64,000 nt of DNA, taken from Microbacterium sp. No. 7 (GTDB lineage Bacteria > Actinomycetota > Actinomycetes > Actinomycetales > Microbacteriaceae). The position numbers were made by a program, and so were the translations under genes. This document shows, piece after piece, positions 1-6,810 of the stretch (the stretch's first letter is position 1; every line of letters starts with the position of its first letter). Under the pieces are notes generated by a model. That model was not told the DNA's origin. It saw only the letters and a program-made list of their open reading frames with translations, and ran no database searches. Where the stretch lies: NCBI RefSeq assembly GCF_001314225.1, contig NZ_CP012697.1, positions 4,402,001 through 4,466,000 on the forward strand, given 5' to 3'.

Positions 1-340
1 TCAGCCCGACGTACGACGGGCTGCCGGTGGTTCCCGACGAGGCCTGCACCTGCACGACCTCGGAGCGGTCGGCGGCGAGGTGCGCGCCGAGCGGCGGGGT
101 CGAGGCGAGGCTCTCGCGCAGCTCGTGCTTCTCGGTGAAGGGCAGATCGGCGAGGTCCTCGACCGTGCGCACGCGGGCCGGGTCGACGCCGTGCGCGGCG
201 AACTTCTCCCGGTAGAGCGCACTGCGTGCGGCGAGGTAGGCCACCTGCTGCTGCAGCCGCTCGTCCTGGATCCGTCGCGCGTCGGCGGGGTCGATCGTCT
301 CGATCTCGCTCCACACGCGATCAGAAAACGGCACGGCCAT
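1..340 (-). CDS. Phenylacetate--CoA ligase (PaaK)-like protein, N-terminal part only
   Basis: This is the first 113 codons of an adenylate-forming ligase that runs off the left edge of the window. I read it directly from the minus strand: it starts with MAVPFSDRVWSEIETIDP. Around residues 50-75 it has the PaaK-type ...VEDLADLPFTEKHELR block, and near residues 100-113 the phosphate-binding loop QASSGTTGSPSYVGL, which is the P-loop-like AMP-binding motif of phenylacetate/benzoate CoA ligases. A good ribosome binding site (AAAGGAG) lies 7 bases before the ATG. The family activates an aromatic or aliphatic acid to an acyl-CoA with ATP in the cytoplasm. The substrate cannot be read from this fragment. 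It faces away from the GntR regulator at 545-1240, which probably controls it. Confidence 0.85.
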   Translation of the reverse strand, partial: MAVPFSDRVWSEIETIDPADARRIQDERLQQQVAYLAARSALYREKFAAHGVDPARVRTVEDLADLPFTEKHELRESLASTPPLGAHLAADRSEVVQVQASSGTTGSPSYVGL

Positions 341-417
341 GTCGCTACTCCTTTGTCGGCGCGGGCGCCCGTCGCCGGGCCCGGTCACCCCGATGCTAGC
401 CTCGAGACCGCTATCGG

Positions 418-435
418 CGCAAAATATATTTTGTG
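418..435. promoter_or_regulatory. AT-rich palindrome between divergent genes, candidate GntR operator
   Basis: The sequence CGCAAAATATATTTTGTG has a perfect 12-base palindromic core (AAAATATATTTT, 421-432) and sits between the divergent ligase (start 340) and GntR gene (start 545). It is a sharp AT-rich island in very GC-rich DNA. A related motif (CACAATATTG followed by ACTATATTCG) occurs at 1291-1310, before the next gene. Operator function is inferred. Confidence 0.5.
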
Positions 436-544
436 AGACTGCGTGCGGAACGGGTCTCTCCGTGGATACTGGACGGAAGCCGTTTGGCCTCGTCGATCCG
501 CCCGCGACCGCACGAGGCGCGGGGACACGAAGGATCCGCCGCCC

Positions 545-1240
545 ATGGAACTGAAAACGCACACGCCGGTCCGGCGCACCCCCAAGCGCGCCTCGCTGTC
601 GGACGAGATCGCCGTCTACATCCGCGAGCTCATCATGTCGGGCACCATCCGCCCCGGCGAGTTCGTGCGACTCGAGCGCATCACCGAGGCCAAGAACGTG
701 AGCACGACGCCCGTGCGCGAGGCGCTCGTCTCGCTCGCCGCCGACGGCTACGTCATCGCGGTGCCGCGCCGCGGCTTCGTCGCCGCGCGGTTCAGCCGCC
801 AGGACGTGCGCGACCTGTTCTGGGCGCAGAGCCAGCTCGCGGGCGAGCTGGCCGCCCGCGCGGCGGTGGAGATGTCGGATGCCGACATCGAGCGCCTCGA
901 GACGATCATGCGCGAGTGCGACGACGCGGCCGCCCGCGGCGACGGGGTCACCGTCGGCGCGCTCGGCCACCAGTTCCACCGCATCGTGAACAACGCGGCG
1001 GACTCGCCGCGGCTCGCGCAGGTGCTCGCCGGCATGGTCAAGCAGTTCCCCACGAGCTTCTACTCGTCGATCGAGTCGAACGTGCGCACGGCGTCCCGCG
1101 ACCACCACGACATCTTCGAGGGCATCGTCGCGCGCGACAGCGAGCGCGCCCGTCGCGCCGCGGCCGCGCACCTCACGTCGCACGCCGATCACGTCGTCGC
1201 GCTGCTCGAGGAGCGCGGGCTGTGGAGCGACGAGGCGTAG
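545..1240 (+). CDS. GntR family transcriptional regulator, FCD-type
   Basis: A 231-residue DNA-binding repressor or activator of the GntR superfamily. Residues about 15-85 form the winged helix (LSDEIAVYIRELIMSGTIRPGEFVRLE, then STTPVREALVSLAADGYV and a RRGFVAA wing). Residues about 95-220 form an all-helical FCD-like effector domain (LFWAQSQLAGELAARAAVEMS, HQFHRIVNNAAD, DHHDIFEGIVARD, AAAAHLTSH). The FCD domain usually binds a small carboxylic acid through a metal held by Asp and His residues. I chose ATG 545 because the upstream in-frame extension has no family similarity and GAAGGA lies just ahead of 545. It is divergent from the CoA ligase and followed by the flavoprotein at 1343, so both are likely targets. 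Confidence 0.88.
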   Translation: MELKTHTPVRRTPKRASLSDEIAVYIRELIMSGTIRPGEFVRLERITEAKNVSTTPVREALVSLAADGYVIAVPRRGFVAARFSRQDVRDLFWAQSQLAGELAARAAVEMSDADIERLETIMRECDDAAARGDGVTVGALGHQFHRIVNNAADSPRLAQVLAGMVKQFPTSFYSSIESNVRTASRDHHDIFEGIVARDSERARRAAAAHLTSHADHVVALLEERGLWSDEA

Positions 1241-1290
1241 CGCGACCGGGGGCTCGGTGCTCAGGCATCCACTAGACTTTCGGCCGACCG

Positions 1291-1310
1291 CACAATATTG
1301 ACTATATTCG
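1291..1310 (+). promoter_or_regulatory. AT-rich motif upstream of the flavoprotein gene, possible promoter/operator
   Basis: CACAATATTG and ACTATATTCG stand 33-52 bases before the ATG at 1343. CAATATTG is palindromic, TATATT (1303-1308) could serve as a -10 box, and CACAA-ATAT resembles the half-site of the palindrome at 418-435. The two sites could bind the same GntR protein. Confidence 0.35.
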
Positions 1311-1342
1311 TCGGCCTGCAGCTGAAGCACAGGAGCTCACCC

Positions 1343-2416
1343 ATGACCACCGCCCCTCGTCTGACCACCCCGCTGACCGAGCTGACGGGCGTGACCCATC
1401 CGGTCGTCCAGACCGCGATGGGCTGGGTCTCCGACACCAGCCTCGTCGTCGCGGCCGCCGAGGCCGGGGCCCTCGGCTTCATCGCCTCGGCCATGATGTC
1501 GCTGCGCGAGCTCGAAGAGGCGATCGTCGCGGTCAAGGAGCGCACCGACAAGCCGTTCGGCGTGAACCTGCGCGCCGACGCGACCGACGCCGCCGAGCGC
1601 TCCGCGCTGCTGATCAAGCACAAGGTGCGGGTCGCGGGCTTCGCCATGGCGCCCAAGCGCGAGCTCATCGAGAAGCTGAAGAGCCACGACGTGCTCGTCG
1701 TGCCCTCGGTCGGCGCCGCGCGTCACGCCGAGAAGGTCGCTGGCTGGGGCGCCGACATGGTCATGGTGCAGGGCGGCGAGGGCGGCGGCCACACGGGCGG
1801 CGTCGCGACGTCGCTGCTGCTGCCCGCTGTCATCGACGCCGTCGACATCCCCGTGATCGCCGCGGGCGGCTACTACGACGGCCGCGGCCTCGCCGCCGCG
1901 CTCGCCTACGGCGCCGTCGGCGTCGGCATGGGCACGCGCTTCCTGATGACCCAGGAGTGCACGGTGCCCGAGGCCACCAAGCAGGTCTACCTGTCGCACG
2001 GCCTCGACGACACGGTCGTCACGCGCGCGATCGACGGCGTGCCCATCCGCATCCTGCGCACCGGCTTCGCGGAGCGCATCGAGAGCAAGGGCGCGTCGGT
2101 CGGCCTCGGCACGCGCGTGCGCAACGTGCTCGACCTCAAGCGCGAGTCGGGCACGTCGTGGTTCCGCCTCGTGCGCGACGGCATCTCGATGAAGTTCCAG
2201 GGCGGTCGCAGCATCACCCAGACGATGAGCGCCGCCAACACGCCCATGCTCATGCGGATCGGCCTGCACGAGAGCGACACCGACAAGGGCATCCTCGCGT
2301 CGGGCCAGGTCGTGGGCGCCATCCACGACATCCCCACGTGCGCCGAGCTCGTCGAGCGCACGGTGCGGCAGGCCGTCGAGCGCATCGAGGCGGTGAACGC
2401 CGCGCGCGTCGTGTGA
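1343..2416 (+). CDS. Nitronate monooxygenase / NAD(P)H-dependent flavin oxidoreductase family protein
   Basis: A 357-residue FMN-binding TIM-barrel protein of the 2-nitropropane dioxygenase family. The start at 1343 has AGGAG seven bases upstream. Family blocks are visible in order: PVVQTAMGWVSDTSLVVAAAEAGALGFIAS (read as two halves, barrel strand 1 and the FMN site), KPFGVNLR, the phosphate-binding GGEGGGHTGG near residue 150, AAGGYYDGRGLAAALAYGA, and GVGMGTRFL. Related proteins oxidise nitronates or reduce enoyl/quinone substrates. Next to a PaaK-type ligase and a GntR regulator, the enzyme may belong to an acid-degradation module; the real substrate is unknown. Its stop overlaps the start of the MFS gene by four bases, so the two are probably translationally coupled. 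Confidence 0.85.
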   Translation: MTTAPRLTTPLTELTGVTHPVVQTAMGWVSDTSLVVAAAEAGALGFIASAMMSLRELEEAIVAVKERTDKPFGVNLRADATDAAERSALLIKHKVRVAGFAMAPKRELIEKLKSHDVLVVPSVGAARHAEKVAGWGADMVMVQGGEGGGHTGGVATSLLLPAVIDAVDIPVIAAGGYYDGRGLAAALAYGAVGVGMGTRFLMTQECTVPEATKQVYLSHGLDDTVVTRAIDGVPIRILRTGFAERIESKGASVGLGTRVRNVLDLKRESGTSWFRLVRDGISMKFQGGRSITQTMSAANTPMLMRIGLHESDTDKGILASGQVVGAIHDIPTCAELVERTVRQAVERIEAVNAARVV

Positions 2417-3609
2417 GCGACGCGCAGCCCGGTGCGCCGGGCCTGCGCCGCGGCGTTCTGCCGGTGCTCGGGTTCATCGCGCTGACGGGATCGATCTCGA
2501 TCAACATGCACCTGCCGGCGCTCGCCGACATGTCGGCGCAGCTGCAGGTGCCGGCGGCGACCGTGCAGCTCACGATCGCCGCGTGCCTCATCGGCCTCGC
2601 GGCGGGACAGCTCGTGCTCGGCCCGCTCTCCGACCGCTTCGGTCGCAAGCGGGTGCTCGCCCCCGCCGTCGCCGCGTACGGCGCCTCGGCCATCGCGATC
2701 GCGCTGACCTCCGACGTCACGGCGATCCTCGCGCTGCGATTCGTGCAGGGGTTCGCGGGCGCCGCCGGATCGGCCGTGCCGCGCGCGATCGTCGCCGACC
2801 TCACGCGCGGCCCCGCCGCGGTGCGCGCGCTGAGCCTCATCGTGACCTTCGTCGCCCTCGGCCCCCTGCTCGCGCCGCTCATCGGCGGCGTCGTGAGCGA
2901 GCACGTCGGCTGGCGCGGCGTGTTCTGGGTGCTCGGCGCCGTCGGCGTCGCGATGACGCTGCTCACCCTCTTCGTCGTGCCCGAGTCGCTGCCGCGGCAC
3001 GCGCGTCAGACGGGCGGCCTGCGCGTCACGTTCCGCGGCATCGCGCTGCTCGTGCGCGACCGGCGCTACCTCTGGGCGATGCTCGCGTTCGCGTTCGGGT
3101 CGACCGTGTACGTCTCGTTCGTCGCGGGCGCGCCCCTCGTCGCGCAGAACGTGCTGGGACTCACGCCGATCCAGCTGGGACTCGTGCTCGCCGTCGGCGC
3201 CGTCGGCACGATCGCGTCGTCATCGCTCAACGCGGGCATCGCGACCCGCACCTCGCCGCTGCGCATGCTCATCGTCGGCGGCACGATCACGCTCACGGCA
3301 TCCGCGACGCTGTTCGCCCTCGCGCCGGTGCTGTCGGTGCCCGTGTTCGTCGCGTGCACGGCCGCGCTGTACTTCGGCACGGGGCTGACATCGGCCAACG
3401 CCACCGCGCTCGCCCTCGGACGCGCGAGCGCCGCCCGCGGCGCCGGAGCCGCACTGCTCGGCACATCGCAGTTCGCCCTCGGCGGCGCGCTCACCCCGCT
3501 CGTCGGCGCCCTGGGCGAGCACTCCGCCGTGCCGCTCGCCGTCGTGTGCCTGTCGGGCGCGGCCCTCGCCCTCACGAGCGCCGCGCTGCTGCGCCGGTCG
3601 GGGGGATGA
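2413..3609 (+). CDS. MFS transporter, Bcr/CflA drug-resistance family
   Basis: A 398-residue inner-membrane proton antiporter of the DHA1 class. It starts with GTG 2413 inside the stop of the preceding gene (GTGA). Twelve hydrophobic segments can be traced, beginning with GVLPVLGFIALTGSISINM. Motif A is present as LGPLSDRFGRKRVL between TM2 and TM3. The Bcr/CflA features MHLPAL and FVQGFAGAAGSAVPRAIVAD (helices 1 and 4) are clear. The family exports drugs and small metabolites. Coupling to the flavoprotein suggests it moves a substrate or product of that module, or protects from it. Confidence 0.88.
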   Translation: MSDAQPGAPGLRRGVLPVLGFIALTGSISINMHLPALADMSAQLQVPAATVQLTIAACLIGLAAGQLVLGPLSDRFGRKRVLAPAVAAYGASAIAIALTSDVTAILALRFVQGFAGAAGSAVPRAIVADLTRGPAAVRALSLIVTFVALGPLLAPLIGGVVSEHVGWRGVFWVLGAVGVAMTLLTLFVVPESLPRHARQTGGLRVTFRGIALLVRDRRYLWAMLAFAFGSTVYVSFVAGAPLVAQNVLGLTPIQLGLVLAVGAVGTIASSSLNAGIATRTSPLRMLIVGGTITLTASATLFALAPVLSVPVFVACTAALYFGTGLTSANATALALGRASAARGAGAALLGTSQFALGGALTPLVGALGEHSAVPLAVVCLSGAALALTSAALLRRSGG

Positions 3610-3825
3610 GGCGCGGGGGGCGGGCGGGCGGGTGCGAGGGCGGGCGGGTGCGGGCGGGCGGGTGCGAGGGCGGGCGGGTGCGGGCGGGCGGCGCGGATGT
3701 GGGTCGGCGGCGCGAGTGCGGGCGGGCGGGCGGCGCGGGTGTGGGTGGGCGGCGCGAGTGCGGGCGGGCGGGCGGCGCGGGTGTAGGTGGGCGGCGCGGC
3801 ATCCGGCATCCGGCATCCGGCATCC
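3610..3825. repeat. G-tract tandem repeats
   Basis: A non-coding gap that holds two exact copies of a 30-base unit (3621-3650 and 3651-3680, built on CGGGCGGGCGGGTGCGAGGG), then three imperfect units of about 40 bases (from 3681) built on CGGGCGGGCGGCGCGG, then four tandem copies of the 7-mer GGCATCC (3798-3825). The plus strand carries many runs of three G with short loops, so G-quadruplex folding is conceivable. It lies between the 3' ends of two convergent genes. Confidence 0.8.
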
Positions 3826-3840
3826 GGGGGGCACGGTCGC

Positions 3841-3977
3841 ACGATCGTGGGCAGTCCTGGCCGCCTCGCGGCGCAGCACCCGGCCACGAGTGCCCACCGC
3901 TTTCGGCGGGGCCGGAGAAGTGGGCGATCGTGGCCGGATGCCGCGGTCTGAGGCGACCACGAGTGCCCACTTCTCGT
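3841..3977. repeat. Inverted/direct repeat element with CCACGAGTGCCCAC ends
   Basis: The sequence GGCCACGAGTGCCCAC (3882-3897) recurs as GACCACGAGTGCCCAC (3955-3970). GTGGGCGATCGTGGCC (3921-3936) is its near reverse complement, and a further relative (ATCGTGGGCAGTC) begins at 3844. The pair AGAAGTGGGCGATCGTGG and CCACGAGTGCCCACTTCT would form a stem of about 18 bases with three mismatches. No gene is seen here. It could act as a terminator for the two genes that converge on it. Confidence 0.65.
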
Positions 3978-4039
3978 GGATGCCCGGCGCGGATGCCCGG
4001 AGCACGGATGCCCGGGACCCGGGACCCGCGGCCGCGGGG

Positions 4040-4600
4040 TCAGCGCGGGCGGTCGACGTCGGCGCCGTGCCAGAGGTCGGCGCACTCGACCGTGAGCGCC
4101 GCGTGCGCGCGCAGGTAGTCGGCGGCGCCGCGGTCGCCCTGCGCGGTGCGGGCGAGCACGGCCCAGTGGTCGCGGCCGATGAGCACGGGATGCCCGGGCT
4201 CGCCGTCGTACACCGCGCGCACGAGCGCGGTGCGCGACGCGTGGGCGAGCAGCCGTCGGCACACGGATGCCGGAAGCTCCGGCACGTCGACGGGCACGAC
4301 GAGCGCGGCTGCGGCGCTCGTGTCGGCGACCGCGGCGAGCGCCGCCCGCAGCGTCACCCCCAGGCCGTCGGCCCAGTCGGCGACCGGCACGACGCGCACG
4401 CCCGCGGGCACGAGCGGCGCGGCCTCCTGTCCTGCGGCGCCGAGGGCGACGAGCACGGGGGCGCAGCCGGCATCCGTCAGCGCTCCGGCGACCCGCTGCA
4501 CCCACGGCGTGCCGTCGGGCTCGCGCGCGAGCGCCTTGGGGCGCCCGTAGCGCGTGCCCGCTCCCGCGGCGAGCACGATCCCGGCGGTCGCGCCCGTCAT
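4040..4600 (-). CDS. mocA: MobA-like NTP transferase, molybdenum cofactor cytidylyl/guanylyltransferase
   Basis: A 186-residue nucleotidyltransferase. The N-terminal nucleotide-binding signature GIVLAAGAGTRYGRPKAL (residues 6-23) is the MobA/MocA form, followed by VPVDVPELP near residue 103, the metal-binding Asp region, and GHPVLIGRDHW. The C-terminal GDRGAADYLR is also typical. MocA adds CMP to molybdopterin for xanthine-dehydrogenase-type enzymes. It starts inside the stop of xdhC (ATGA, 4597-4600) and points away from the xanthine dehydrogenase subunits, so a role in their cofactor supply is the natural reading. A generic sugar nucleotidyltransferase is the less likely alternative. Confidence 0.85.
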   Translation of the reverse strand: MTGATAGIVLAAGAGTRYGRPKALAREPDGTPWVQRVAGALTDAGCAPVLVALGAAGQEAAPLVPAGVRVVPVADWADGLGVTLRAALAAVADTSAAAALVVPVDVPELPASVCRRLLAHASRTALVRAVYDGEPGHPVLIGRDHWAVLARTAQGDRGAADYLRAHAALTVECADLWHGADVDRPR

Positions 4601-5838
4601 CGCGCGGAGAGGGACGCGGCGGACGACACGGGCGCGTGCACGGGTCCGTCGCGCTCGCGCAGGGGACGCCCCGACGCGCCGTGCCGCACCGCGACGATCT
4701 CGGCGAGGATCGACAGGGCCGTCTCGTCGGGCGTGCGCCCGCCGAGGTCGAGGCCGATCGGCGAGCGCAGCCGGTCGATCGCGGATGCCGCGACGCCCGC
4801 CTCGCCGAGCCGCCGCAGCCGGTCGTCGTGCGTGCGCCGGCTGCCCATCGCGCCGACGTAGCCCGCGGGGCTCGCGAGCGCGAGCCGCAGCGCGGGCACG
4901 TCGAAGCGCGGGTCGTGGCTCAGCACGCAGATCGCGGTGTGCGCGTCGATGCGCGTGCGCCGCAGGTACCGGTCGGGCCAGTCGACGACGACCTCGGCCT
5001 GCGGAAAGCGCTCGGGCGACGCGAACACGTCGCGCGGGTCGACGACCGTGACGGCGAACCCCAGCGCCGCCCCGAGCCGGGCGAGCGCGACCGAGAACTC
5101 GACCGCGCCGACGACGATGAGCCGCGGCGCGGAGCCGAACGGGATGACGAGGTACGACCCGCCATCCTCGCCACTCAACACCGCAGCATCCTCACCCCAT
5201 CCCTTGGCCTCGCCCCCTCCCCTGTCCTCGCCCCATCCCTTCAACCGCGGCAAATCGCGGGTTGCGCGCCCCGCCATTGACACTTCGCCGCGGTTGAACT
5301 GAGAGAGCCCAGCGGGCTCAGCGGGCTCAGGGGGCTCCTCGAGCCCCTCGGGCCCACAGTTCGACCGCGGCAGATTGCGGGTATCGGGCGTCATCACCCA
5401 CATATCGCCGCGGTCGAAGCGAGGCCCCGCCCCCGGCCCCGGGGGGATCTCCAGCACGACGGCCACGGGCAGGCCGGCGCGGTCGCGCTCGGCGACGAGC
5501 AGCAGGTCGCGAGCCGCGTCGGAGCCGGGGAGCACGGGACGCACGAGCACGTCGACGATGCCGCCGCACGTGAGGCCGACCGCGAGCGCGTCGCCGTCGC
5601 TGATGCCGTACGTTTGCAGCGACGCGCGGCCCGTCTCGAGCGCCTCCTGGCACTCCGTGAACACGGCGCCCTCCACGCATCCGCCCGACACGTTGCCGAA
5701 CGCGCGCCCGTCGGCCGAGACGATCATGCTCGCGCCGAGCTCGCGCGGCCCGCTCCCGCGCACGCCCACGAGGGTCGCGACCGCGAAGGCCTCCCCCGCC
5801 CGCGCCCACTCGGCGGCGACGCTCAGAATCTCACGCAT
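4597..5838 (-). CDS. xdhC: XdhC family molybdenum-cofactor insertion protein with repeat-derived linker
   Basis: A 413-residue chaperone that binds, sulfurates and delivers molybdenum cofactor to xanthine-dehydrogenase-type enzymes. The N-terminal XdhC/CoxI domain (residues 1-130) has GSGPRELGASMIV and the conserved NVSGGCVEGAVF. The C-terminal Rossmann domain (about 225-390) has LIVVGAVEFSVALARLGAALGF, THDDR and PIGLDLGGRTPDETALSILAEI. Between them, residues 141-200 are encoded largely by two copies of the 59-base palindromic repeat described below; they read FDRGDMWVMTPDTRNLPRSN and FNRGEVSMAGRATRDLPRLK. The two insertions and the 61 bases between them keep the frame. The protein is therefore unusually long for the family. 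It is coupled to mocA and divergent from the enzyme subunits at 5962. Confidence 0.9.
   Translation of the reverse strand: MREILSVAAEWARAGEAFAVATLVGVRGSGPRELGASMIVSADGRAFGNVSGGCVEGAVFTECQEALETGRASLQTYGISDGDALAVGLTCGGIVDVLVRPVLPGSDAARDLLLVAERDRAGLPVAVVLEIPPGPGAGPRFDRGDMWVMTPDTRNLPRSNCGPEGLEEPPEPAEPAGLSQFNRGEVSMAGRATRDLPRLKGWGEDRGGGEAKGWGEDAAVLSGEDGGSYLVIPFGSAPRLIVVGAVEFSVALARLGAALGFAVTVVDPRDVFASPERFPQAEVVVDWPDRYLRRTRIDAHTAICVLSHDPRFDVPALRLALASPAGYVGAMGSRRTHDDRLRRLGEAGVAASAIDRLRSPIGLDLGGRTPDETALSILAEIVAVRHGASGRPLRERDGPVHAPVSSAASLSAR
5240..5298. repeat. 59-bp palindromic repeat family A, copy 1 (inside xdhC)
   Basis: It begins TTCAACCGCGG and ends CCGCGGTTGAA. It lies within the linker of xdhC and is translated (minus strand) as residues 181-200. 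Consensus of the family: TTCAACCGCGGCGAAGTGCGGG, then about 11 variable bases, then the reverse complement. Confidence 0.9.
5360..5418. repeat. 59-bp palindromic repeat family A, copy 2 (inside xdhC)
   Basis: It begins TTCGACCGCGG and ends CCGCGGTCGAA, with compensatory A-to-G/T-to-C change in both arms. It encodes xdhC residues 141-160. Between copies 1 and 2 lies a short GGGCTCAGC tandem. Confidence 0.9.
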
Positions 5839-5961
5839 GCCCGCACGCTACGTCGCGCCTGTTGCCGGGGCATTTCACATCTCACACGCCCGCGAAACGA
5901 ATGTGAAACGGACGGCTGTTTGAATCGACCGGTTCGTTGACGACGCCGAAAGGGGGGCGAA

Positions 5962-6810
5962 GTGGACATCACGGCCGTCTCGTCGTATCGATTCGCCCGC
6001 ACCCGCGCCGACCTCGCGCTCGGCCCCGGCGAGGTCGTGCTCGCGGGCGGCACCTGGCTCATGAGCGAGCCGCAACCGCACACGACGGGCTTCGTCGACC
6101 TCTCGACCATGGGCTGGGCTCCGCTCGAGACGGATGCCACCGATGCCGGCGGCCTGCGCATCGCGGCCACCTGCACGATCGCCGAGCTCGTCGCATGGGC
6201 GGCGTCGGACTCCGCGCCGCGCGAGTGGACCGCGCTGCCGATCGTCGACGCCGCCGCGAACGCGCTGCTCGCCTCGTTCAAGATCTGGAACACCGCGACG
6301 GTCGGCGGCAACGTCTGCCGCTCGTTCGCGGCGGGCTCGATGACCTCGCTCGCCGTCGCCCTCGACGGCATCGCGGAGATCTGGGGTCCCGACGGCGGCG
6401 AGCGCCACCTGCCCGTCGCGCAGCTCATCACCGGAAACGGCCGCAACGCCCTCGCGCGCGGCGAGGTGCTGCGATCCATACGCGTGCCGGCATACGCCCT
6501 GCGCTCGCGTGCGCGCCTGCGCAAGATCGCCCTCGCCGAGCACGGCCGCTCGGGCTCCGTCGTGACGGGGCGCGTCGACCGCGACGGCGGCGCGGTGTTC
6601 ACGGTCACCGCCGCGACGCTCACACCGCAGGTGCTGCGCTTCGCCGACCTGCCGGATGCCGCGACGCTCACCGCCGCCGTGCACGACGCCAAGGGCTACT
6701 ACACCGATCCGCTCGGCGCGGCCGACTGGCGGCGCGCGACGAGCGCGGTGCTCGCGGAGCGCATCCGCCGGGAGCTGCACGACGACATGCTCATGCCGGA
6801 GGCGGCATGA
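5962..6810 (+). CDS. Xanthine dehydrogenase-type FAD-binding subunit
   Basis: A 282-residue medium subunit (CoxM/XdhB fold) that passes electrons from the iron-sulfur clusters to NAD+ or another acceptor through FAD. Seen here: the PCMH-type FAD motif [10 protein letters not shown] (residues 28-37), the cluster [25 protein letters not shown] near residues 95-120 (the NxATxGGN FAD-binding signature), and a CO-dehydrogenase-flavoprotein-like C-terminal domain. It starts with GTG 5962 after a GGGGGGCGA ribosome site; an ATG is not available. It overlaps the next gene by ATGA. Together they form the molybdenum hydroxylase; purine context favours hypoxanthine/xanthine, but other N-heterocycles are possible. 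Confidence 0.9.
   Translation: MDITAVSSYRFARTRADLALGPGEVVLAGGTWLMSEPQPHTTGFVDLSTMGWAPLETDATDAGGLRIAATCTIAELVAWAASDSAPREWTALPIVDAAANALLASFKIWNTATVGGNVCRSFAAGSMTSLAVALDGIAEIWGPDGGERHLPVAQLITGNGRNALARGEVLRSIRVPAYALRSRARLRKIALAEHGRSGSVVTGRVDRDGGAVFTVTAATLTPQVLRFADLPDAATLTAAVHDAKGYYTDPLGAADWRRATSAVLAERIRRELHDDMLMPEAA

Noticed and set aside
443..544. Longer GntR start at 443
   Set aside because: The added 34 residues have no similarity to the family and would cover the likely promoter region; 545 has a ribosome site.
3610..4861. Long plus-strand frames through the G-rich repeat and mocA/xdhC (for example 3632-4861)
   Set aside because: Arg/Gly/Ala-rich translations antisense to mocA and xdhC, with no family motif; shadows of high GC.
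5839..5961. A defined operator in the xdhC/xanthine dehydrogenase divergent gap
   Set aside because: Only the 6-base ACCGGT palindrome was seen, too short to support a site.
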